Assembly (NCBI RefSeq): GCF_027580225.2
Contig: NC_073356.2
Location: forward strand, 4,704,001 to 4,768,000
Direction: 5' to 3'
Origin: Misgurnus anguillicaudatus
Taxonomy: Eukaryota > Chordata > Actinopteri > Cypriniformes > Cobitidae
DNA length: 64,000 nt
This document shows, piece after piece, positions 56,120-64,000 of this stretch. The notes beneath the pieces were generated by a model that was not told where the DNA came from, ran no database searches, and worked only from the letters and a program-made list of their open reading frames with translations. How positions within the stretch are numbered: position 1 is the first letter of the stretch; each line of letters begins with the position of its first letter. A program made the position numbers and the translations under genes.

Positions 56120-56660
56120 TCCATGCTGATGCTTCTTCTCTTCAGTTCATCCCAATCATTTTCTTTAGGGTTCAGGTCAGGGGACTGGGATTGTCATGAC
56201 AGAAGCTTAATTTTGCGCTCAGTGACTCACTTTTGATGGAAGATCCAACCATGGCCCATTATATGATTTCTAACAGGGACAGTCAGGTTTAGATTTTTTA
56301 TCTGTTGGTATTTCATAGAATCCATGATGCCATGTATCTGATCAAGATGTCCAGGACCTCCAGCCGAAAAATAGGCCCACAAAATTAAAGATACAGCAGT
56401 ATTTCAATGTACACATGGGGTACATTTGACCCCTGGGTGCACCAAACTAATGTTAAGTGTTTGCTGCTAAAAAGCTTTTTTTTTTGTTTCATCTGACCAT
56501 AGAACCCATCCCGTTTGAAATTCCAGTAGTGTCAGTTACTTTTCAAATGTTCTATGGTCAGATAAAACAAAAAATTGCTTTTCAGCAACAAACACTTAAC
56601 ATTAGTTTGGTGCACAAAGGGGAGTGATATCGTCGCTGTCCTTCCGAAATCTTGTATCTC
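56120..56660 (-). pseudogene. Tc1 transposase fragment on the - strand
   Basis: On the - strand the sequence reads WAYFSAGGPGHLDQIHGIMD, then YQQIKNLNLTVPVRN, as in the central part of fish Tc1 transposases. QSQSPDLNPKEND-like sequence lies near 56170. The upstream (right) portion includes an inverted duplication at 56437-56615. Confidence 0.7.
56437..56615. repeat. Inverted duplication of a Tc1 segment
   Basis: The arms 56437-56505 and 56549-56615 are imperfect inverted copies (ACCAAACTAATGTTAAGTGT … and its complement) separated by about 43 bp. Because one arm is transposase-coding sequence, this is a local inverted duplication, not a terminal repeat. Confidence 0.85.
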
Positions 56661-58944
56661 CATATTTTGTGAATTTCATTGTCATAACTCATTATTATTG
56701 GTCACTCTTTATGTTTTTGTAAGCGAGCTTTGAAATTTCTCTAATACACACTGCTCACAATTAATCATACCCTTTTATTCAATTCTTTTTGCAACCTCCT
56801 TTTCCCAAGAGAATAGCTCTGAGTCTTCACCTATAATGCCTTATGAGTTTGGAGAACACCTGACAAGAGTTTAGAGACCATTCCTTTATGCAGAATCTCT
56901 CCAGATACTAATAAATAATAATTCTAATTTTTATAATTTTAATAATGTAAACGTGACGCTGGACTAACAAAACAACAAGCAAAATATTAGTGCTGCCACT
57001 AACCACCAATTCTCTAACGACTAATCTTTCGACTTTTTTTCGATTAGTCGACTATTCTAAACGACTAATTTAAAAAAAACTCACATGTTTGTTATTTTAT
57101 TTTGTCCATTTTATTTTGAACTCACCGGTGTCATAAACAATATAAATAACTTAAATTTTACCAAATAAAAATACAATGTAAAAAATATAAATAATAATAA
57201 AACATTTCCAGTGCAAAGTAGTTGCTTAACAGAAATATGAAATGTTTCACTTCTACTCTTTGATCTATCACATTATATTGCATTATATCACAACTGAATG
57301 CTATTTTTACATATCATCTCTTCTGTTGTCAGACATAAAACGAGTAGACTATAAAATAGTGACTAAACACTACTGATTTAGATATGCAACATCATCTGAC
57401 AAAATCACTATACATTTACATTGAAGCTTTACTGCTGCTGCTCTTCTCATAATTGTTGTTGTGTTTTAAGCCATTTAGCACTTCTATTTTTGAGCATTTT
57501 CTGAAAAACGACAACCCCAAACTAAAACATCTGCAGCTCTTAAACCCTATGGTCTATATTCATAATTCTGGTCTTGTTTGAAACTAGACACTTGACATAT
57601 TGTTGCCTAATAATCATAACAACTCAGAGTAGTAAAGAAACAGAGTAAAACAAGGTAAAATTTACATTACATGACTTCCGTTTTTTCTTTAAATAACATT
57701 CACTTAGCAAAAAAGGTATGAAATGGTCATGTAAGACACCTGGGGACACCATATAGGTGAACTGAATGTCTGACCATGCTGTGATTCAAATTTGAGAATG
57801 ATACTCCAAAAATTTTGTTTCTGTGAGCTTTTATTTAAAAAAAGTCCAGGCGTCCTTTCAGAAAAAGTGCACTTGGAAACTCCAAATATACACATAATAA
57901 CAAAATGACATGATTATCAAAAGAAAATGAGTCAGGACTACATATTACATGATGTATATCAATTCAGAACTTCTCTGCCCACCAAAGCACATAGAAAAAA
58001 CTATTTCAGAAAAAAACATTTGCACATTATAACAAAATACTTGTTATTTTGAATGTGGTCGCTCATGAATGCACTCCAGATTCCAGTCCTCCTCTCTGTG
58101 TCAGCTGAAGACCTGGTACAACACACACACACAAAGCAAGAGAGGATTTTAGTTTGAATCCTTGTAATCGTTTCATGATTGGTTAGTACCCCTGCCCTTC
58201 AAACTTTGCTTGCTATGCATTGGCTGGCTTCGTTTTGGCGTAATCCAGTCAAAAGCCTATGGTGAGCTGAAGGACATCTGACTCAGCAAATCGGGTATCG
58301 CATGGCATTTTGAGTTGTCAAACCTTTTCTGATTGGACAAAACAGAAAAATAGGGCGGGATATTTATTGGAACAGTCTAAGGAAGCAGGAAGAGATGGAT
58401 TTTCACTGATAAAAATCGATATTTGATAGAAAATAAACATGATCGGTCATACTTAGCGGATGCGCGGATGTAAACAAAGGAGGATATTGCTGGATTTCTC
58501 ACTATTTTTCATTGTTTTGGATTCAAACGTGGGATGCTTTTTGAAGAGTGGACCCTTACGTTGCAATGTACGTTGAAGTTTTTGGGAATTGTCAGAAATT
58601 ATCAGAACCATATGGCAAGATATGTGAGTACCCACAACCATTTTTATATGCATTCCATCTGCATTTCATTTAATCCTTTCCACACCAGTGTATTGATTGC
58701 AAAAATAAGCTCAGAACATGAATTTGGAGTGTTTAAACTTTCAAATAATGCAAAGTTTATGATTGTTGATTGAATATTTGATGTTAAACAAAGTACAAAA
58801 ACACGTAAAAACGCCCCCTAGGGCCCGCCGCCGGGCCGGTGCGTGTTAAGAAGTGAGTGATATAACGCAGACAATCTGGTGCAAATTCAGAAATATGAGA
58901 GAATACACTGTTGTTGTTACACAGACTACAGAACACATACTCAG

Positions 58945-59372
58945 AGGCTGTGTTCCACTCCAGTTTTAGACACACACTCGCAAACTTCCCTAAACACTTC
59001 TCCTCGGGGGAATTCCTGTCGCCATTTTGAAGCGAGTTCAAGTGAATGAGGGAAGTTTATATGGACAGACCCTCATCTGTCCATATTAAGTTTATATGGA
59101 CAGAGCGAGTCTACTTTATATGTACACTTCAGGCAGCTTCATATACCACAATGCAACACAATTGTGACGTCACTTCAGCAGCAAATGATGGAGGGGACGG
59201 TCTCCTCTTTCCATGTGATCAAGGGCTTAGGGCGATCCATTTGAACCCACTTCAAGTGTTCCAGCAGTAGTGGGCACTCATACAACGTAAGCAATGACGT
59301 TACAATCGAGTGAACGAGACTAAGGGAAGTTAGCGAGAGAAGGTCATAAAAAAATGAACTGGAATGCAGGGA
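58945..59372. mobile_element. MITE nested in the hAT element
   Basis: The left end GGCTGTGTTCCACTCCAGTT and right end AACTGGAATGCAGGG, with inner TTCCCTAA/TTAGGGAA words, form imperfect inverted repeats of a known fish type. It also contains a direct repeat of GTTTATATGGACAGA at about 59056 and 59090. Confidence 0.65.
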
Positions 59373-59831
59373 GACACGCACACACACTCACACTACTGCT
59401 AATCTTCAAGTCATGTTAATTCGATTAGTAGTCTTTGTCAGTAACATCCCTAAATGTTGATGTTTACACAAAAAAGAAAGTATACGGAGGAACGCACATT
59501 AAAAACACTGCCACCTTTTCACTGTCACATGAGAGAGTGGCTTGCGCTGTCGTGGCACTGCACGCAATGAGAGAGAGAGAGGGGGGGGAGACGCACTGAG
59601 CCCTGGCAACAATGAATTGAGCCGTTGAAAATAGTAAAATAAAAATGTAAATGGGAATCATGAAAAATCTATTTGTGGCATGTTGATTCCGTGGCGGGCC
59701 GTCACAAACAAATCAATGTATGGGAAACACTGATCGCCTTTAACATCCAAAGACAAAGTCTTTGTACTTCTCAAAAGAGTTAATAAACAGTACAGACTAG
59801 CTCGCCGTTTTATTAATAATCATATACTTAC

Positions 59832-60028
59832 GTTGTCCTATTCTTCTCTGTGGGTGCATCGTCAATAACTCCTGAGTGTTTTCGTTTGAGATGCTCGTGC
59901 ATTGTCGTTGCGCTCCCGTGATAAGCCAGCAACGTTTAGCGCAGTGTAACAGACCATTCTTTTATCACAACTTGGCTTAAAATACTTTCAGACTCCTAAT
60001 TCCATAGACTCACCTGCCACCGCCATTT
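59832..60028 (-). pseudogene. BED-finger exon of the hAT transposase
   Basis: ATG at 60028 on the - strand; donor GTAAG after 59832. In shifting frames it reads MAVAGESMELGV, then LAYHGSATTMHEHLKRKHSG, the His end of a BED zinc finger. The first Cys pair is lost, and a stop follows codon 12. Confidence 0.65.
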
Positions 60029-60317
60029 TTCAAAATTAAAGCAGTAAACGCAGGGGTAGAGGGAAGAAAGATGATAGCATAGCAGATTGTCCTGCAGGGC
60101 ATGCACAGTGCACAGACTGGTGTGGAGGTGAATTACATTGAGCCATTAGAAATGGGAGACAATGAATTACAGTGGGCCATTTGAGACGGGAGAAAAATAA
60201 ATATGCGACACCTTGACTAAAAAAATTGCTGTCAACAAATTTTCATGGTCAATTACGTCGATTATTCGTGGCAGCACTACACAATATCAAAAATATGTAG
60301 AGAAAACGAACATATAC

Positions 60318-60850
60318 AGTATACTATGGTAAAGGCTATTGTTTTAAACGTAGTACTGCATATACTAAACAAACTTGTTTGATATAAAAGACAACGTCCA
60401 TACAGTATACTATGGTGAAGGCTGCTGTTTATGTAGTACCACATAACTTTACGAAGATAACGAGCTCATAAAGTATACAATGGTAAATGAAGGTGTTTTA
60501 AATTAAGTAAGTTTCAGCATATATTTAACAAACTTAAGCAATTTAAGAGACGAGCTCATACGTGATAGCAATAGGCTCCGGGGCGGTTCCGTGGGTCCGC
60601 TCCGAAGTTGGCAGCTCCGGTCTGGATCTGTTGCGGATCTGCCCCGGAGTTCATTGCTATCAGGGATACTATGGCGAAGGACATTGTTTTAAATGTAGCA
60701 TCGCATAATATTGAACAAACTTGTGCAATGTAAAAGACAACGACGAGCTTGTACTGTATACTATGATGAACGCAGGTGTTTAAAAATTAGTACCTTCAAC
60801 AAACTTTCGTGATGTTAAGACATAAGGAACATACATGTCCAGTGTGTTTC
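60318..60850. repeat. Imperfect tandem repeat, five units of ~68-95 bp
   Basis: Units begin AGTATACTATGG-like (60318, 60404, 60472, about 60663, 60755). They share GTTTTAAA…GTAGTA…, AACAAACTT and GACAACG/ACGAGCTCATA words in order. Confidence 0.8.
60563..60662. mobile_element. 100-bp GC-rich palindromic insert in the tandem repeat
   Basis: Bounded by TGATAGCAAT and ATTGCTATCA, with inner GGCTCCGGGGC / GCCCCGGAG(T). GC content is sharply different from the surrounding unit, which continues on both sides. Confidence 0.7.
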
Positions 60851-60934
60851 CATCGAATTTATTAGACAACAACTGTCATCCTCACAAGTTTTACTGAAAA
60901 CATATAATGATTCAAAAAAGTTTGGCCAATTCAT

Positions 60935-61814
60935 TAGCCTGGGTGCCAGCCCATCTTAGCCCCGCCCACAAGATTTTGTAAACGGGAAGATGGGTCTGGG
61001 GTTTCTGCGTTGAGGAGCTACTATTTTAGGACAAATGCTGGTCAAACCAATCAAATTGTCAGGGCGGGCTTTATACGATGATGGACAGATAATCAACAGT
61101 AACGTAATGAACCACGTCACCAAAGAGCGCGTGTGTTGAATGGTTGCCGCTGTAGAGTTCAGATGTGTGGATTCTGACATTGAGTCTATACTAAAAGATA
61201 TCGACAGAGCATTGATTTTAAAAGAGGAACAGAGAAACGCGAGCAGGGCATTTGTTGATGTCCTATTCGGCAAAAGTTGGTCGCAAGTGAAATGGCTAAG
61301 GTTATCACGGCGATGCAACTCAGCGTGCACGACGAGATGGATATAATTAGCGGCCGTTGCCAGCTTCTTTTCGGAAGCCCGGAATCGTGGTTGCTGAAAA
61401 AGTGGAGGGACGTGCTAGGCTCCAATATTTTCAAGCAAACGTAATGGGTATCGTCGTGGATGAAGTTCACCTAACGTACAAATGGTAAGAGATAGTCTTA
61501 CTCTATGACTTAGTAAATACTTCATGTTGTGATATAAACGAAATGTTGTAAACATAATAGGTGTTGATGTACATTCGCTAACTCGGTATAATCACAATGT
61601 TAGTGTCATTGTAGCGAAATAACTACCAGTTCGGTCAGGCTGCAAAGACGTAATTTCAACATACGTTACACACTCGGTTGCTCTGATTGGTCGACGGTCT
61701 ATCCAATTGAGTGCAGAGGCATTTTTCGGTTGAGACACGCCTCATAATTATAGCTCAATGGAGCCGTATCAGACTCAAATTCTGACTAGAATTGAGTATG
61801 GCAACGTCAGGCTA
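60935..61814 (+). mobile_element. 880-bp element with 9-bp duplication carrying a helicase remnant
   Basis: Termini TAGCCTGGGTGCCAG and GGCAACGTCAGGCTA are imperfect inverted repeats. CCAATTCAT is exactly duplicated at 60926-60934 and 61815-61823. The interior holds a RecQ-type helicase fragment (61140-61484). DNA transposons that carry their own superfamily 2 helicase include the Academ group, so an Academ-like non-autonomous element is a reasonable inference; MuDR-type elements also make 9-bp duplications. Confidence 0.7.
61140..61484 (+). pseudogene. RecQ-type helicase fragment
   Basis: In three successive frames it reads LKEEQRNASRAFVD (Q-motif region), then CQLLFGSPESWLLKKWRDVL, then FQANVMGIVVDEVHLTYKW (motif II, DEVH), and finally a splice-donor-like GTAAGA at 61485. 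The Walker A segment (FGKS is visible, its surroundings are missing) is disrupted by a deletion, and at least two frame changes are needed, so it is not functional. The order matches the N-terminal half of RecQ-like helicases common in fish genomes. Confidence 0.65.
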
Positions 61815-61829
61815 CCAATTCATTTAAAA

Positions 61830-62560
61830 TACAAAGCTTTTCACTTAACAGTTTATCCAAAAAAATGACGGACAACATGCTTCACACGTGTAACCTACAG
61901 GAGTGTATTGATAACCACATGTGCCTTTCAAGCATGTGCGTGAAATAAACACAACATTCAGAGAATTATCATAATGTAGAAATAACGTTAGTTGTAAAAA
62001 TCTCTGTGCTTGAGACATGATGACCAAGGAAATGTTCACATTACTAACATCCTGTATGCTATTACATTATCTATCTGAGCCCACAAGCTACTAATTATTA
62101 GTTATTTGGCCTTGCAAACAACAAAAACTGAAATAAAAAGATACCAATTAATCAATTAATATTAAAAATGTATTATCCGTTTCAACTGTCTCATCAGGGT
62201 AAAATATCAAACTTACCATTATCTTCCACAGAAAGAAAATGGCGTGGCATCTGGTCTGAAGGACGTTAGCACGTAAACGGAGGTGTGCCTTGGTTAACTT
62301 CAAACCAGAGTTAAGGTTTTTAAAGGCACACCGCAGAACTTTTTGGCCACTAGGGGGCGCTATACATGTATTTTTCACGCCTAGCGCCCCTAAAGGCCAC
62401 AAGAGCCGCAGCACTGTCGCAAAGGAAAAGAACTGGCCAACCTTGAAACTAAACTAAAAACTAAACCTTTAAAACGCTAAACGATCAACATTTTGAGGCA
62501 TCAGGGAGAAATGCCGTCATGTTACAACTTTCTGATGAGGAACTCGTGGCAGAAGCCATT
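61830..62560. other. No gene seen
   Basis: AT-rich. A short CCACTAGGGGGCGC (CTCF-like) word occurs near 62347. No ORF resembles a known protein. Confidence 0.45.
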
Positions 62561-62808
62561 TCTCAGTCTGAAGGCTGCAGCCTCCGGATGTCATATTTCT
62601 AAGCTGCATACGTCATCAAGACTGTCTTATTTCAGAATATTAACAATTATAAAGTTGACTATTATACTTAGTTAATCGTAAATTCTTGCAGTATGCTTAT
62701 GACTTGCGTAATGTAATGTAATGCTCAGTTTACCTTAATAAACCAGGCTTGATGACGTATGCGGCCTACATATTTCACCTCCGGAGGCTGCAGCCTTCCA
62801 ATTGAGAA
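62561..62808. mobile_element. Foldback element with ~70-bp arms
   Basis: TTCTCAGTCTGAAGGCTGCAGCCTCCGG-like left arm (62561-62632) and its complement at 62740-62808. Both arms contain GGCTGCAGCC and GCATACGTCATCAAG / CTTGATGACGTATGC. No clear target duplication. Confidence 0.8.
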
Positions 62809-62857
62809 ACGACCAGAAGTATTTCCTTGCCTTTTTCGAAACAAATATTGTTGCATC

Positions 62858-62858
<1 letters not shown>

Positions 62859-62899
<41 letters not shown>
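62859..62899. repeat. (TC)n microsatellite
   Basis: About 20 TC units. Frames through it are artefacts. Confidence 0.95.
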
Positions 62900-62904
<5 letters not shown>

Positions 62905-63039
62905 CACCAGGATTTTCCGCAATGGCGCTCGTTTTTCCTTTTTTTTGTGTGAAAATTGTCGCTCCAAATCCAAGTAAACCGATGTGTTTAGGTCTGCCGC
63001 TTTGTTATACGTCACGCGAGTGACAGCGGAACGCAGCAA

Positions 63040-64000
63040 ATGAGGAAGAGAGAAGAGAGAAACGCTCTGATCTGATTGGTGAATGAATAGGGTTTGGTTT
63101 TACACTGTGTGAGTTTGACTGCTATAGCATCCTGGATTGTAATGTAAATACCATAGACAGTAAAAGAAAGGTAAATACGTGAACGCAGCATCTGAATACA
63201 GGGAACTATATGCAAGATAATCGCCGTCATTTATAAAGAAGATCGCATTTATGTATGAATCAAGATTGTGAGTTTATATAAAAAATTGCCTTAAAGGGGA
63301 ATCGCCCGTGTCATAGGTACATGACACTAACACGGTGCCACAGAGTCACATAATAGAAGTTGCTCTCTACACTCCTTCAGTAGCCTCCAGCAAAATTCAC
63401 GTAAATAAAAAATTGTGTGGAGGAAGTGACGTATGCCGTAAAGCAGTCGAATTTTGTAGGGTTTTTTTTGTGCGCTGGTTACTACCAGAAACCTTAAGTT
63501 TTAAAGTATGAGTAAAAGCGATACATACCCCGTCAGGCTATGGCAGACATGTCATTCAACCTATTTAAAGTCGATGTACTATCACAAGGGGCTTGAAAAT
63601 GTATTATGAAGGTTGAAATATTACATGGTGTCGCTTTAACTCCGCAGAATTACACCAACTCTTATTTAAAACTGACCCTTCTGGTGTTAAACTGAATCTG
63701 TACACTTTTTTATTGTAACACATCAAAATCAAAACCAGAACATTTACTTTGTATAATCAGTTTGTACTATATTGTTGCAATAGGAATGATCATGAAGATT
63801 TGGGTGAGGCTATTATTCATCTACAAACATTTGCTCAAGCTTCATGTTCCCCAGCATCAACATCTGCTCGTTTTAGCAGTTTTGGAAGCAAAGAGAGAGG
63901 TAGAAGGACAGAACAAACCACAAAGAGAAGACAAAGCAGCAGAAGAAAACAACACATCCTCACCCCATGTCGTCAATATTTGACGACACTTGACCATTCG
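63040..64000. other. No gene recognised; repeat-like block at 63290-63640
   Basis: 63290-63640 starts TTAAAGGGGAATCGCCCG and ends GGTGTCGCTTTAAC, probably a degraded fish repeat with TTAAAG ends. A Lys/Glu-rich frame at 63762-63983 has no recognised similarity and could be the edge of something continuing beyond the window. Confidence 0.4.

Larger units (their letters stand above)
56988..60279 (-). mobile_element. 3.3-kb decayed hAT transposon
   Basis: Ends TAGTGCTGCCACTAA and TTCGTGGCAGCACTA, with imperfect 8-bp duplication CAAAATAT / CACAATAT (56980-56987 and 60280-60287). A BED-finger exon lies just inside the right end, so the transposase ran on the - strand. The catalytic core was not recognised. 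The interior at 57060-58940 shows only AT-rich sequence and short ORFs. Confidence 0.8.

Noticed and set aside
63762..63983. 73-codon Lys/Glu-rich frame at the right edge
   Set aside because: No recognised domain, no splice or promoter evidence, and the sequence ends shortly after. Kept only as an unexplained stretch.

Overview
This is a teleost-fish genomic window, most likely from a cyprinid. The evidence is a vertebrate gene structure with GT-AG introns, together with repeat families typical of carp-like fish: a tRNA-derived SINE, an Angel inverted-repeat element, Tc1-like elements, many hAT and Harbinger MITEs, and long CA, GA and TA microsatellites. I see nothing bacterial or viral in organisation. 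By eye, well over half of the window is transposable-element (TE) sequence, much of it nested.

The main complete host gene is slc39a7 (ZIP7, an ER/Golgi zinc exporter) on the + strand. It has an untranslated first exon ending at 24848 and seven coding exons from 25724 to 38519, joined in phase to give about 471 residues. Its introns are stuffed with foldback elements. A second candidate host gene, on the - strand at 43230-44112, is four in-phase 3' exons resembling the C-terminal part of PWWP3A/MUM1-like proteins. Its upstream exons were not found.

Layout by region:
1-4.8 kb: a decayed Harbinger transposon, split in frame by a young non-autonomous LTR element.
4.8-14 kb: simple repeats, a cluster of an unexplained 13-bp motif, MITEs, and a small spliced fragment of a fish-specific multicopy protein family.
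14-20.7 kb: a Gypsy element whose reverse transcriptase is split by another LTR-like insertion, LINE pieces, and a nearly intact IS630/Tc1-type transposase gene with two introns.
20.7-24.6 kb: a decayed Tc1-like element with long inverted repeats, plus an hAT remnant.
24.6-38.9 kb: slc39a7.
40-42.4 kb: a three-level nest (Tc1, then IS630-like, then a small element).
44.7-46.2 kb: a solo LTR split by a Harbinger-like element.
47-54.9 kb: an hAT transposase gene and a multi-exon fossil of an HMGXB3-like (KDZ-related) gene, cut twice by MITEs.
54.9-60.3 kb: Tc1 and hAT pieces.
60.3-62.8 kb: a tandem repeat, then a 9-bp-duplication element carrying a RecQ-type helicase remnant, then a foldback element.

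The genes in this window do not form a pathway. The biology is one housekeeping zinc transporter surrounded by layered TE insertions. The insertions can be ordered in time because ORFs and target-site duplications rejoin exactly when the inserts are removed. Family names rest on recognised motifs, not on database searches. Exon boundaries are read from splice consensus and reading frame.
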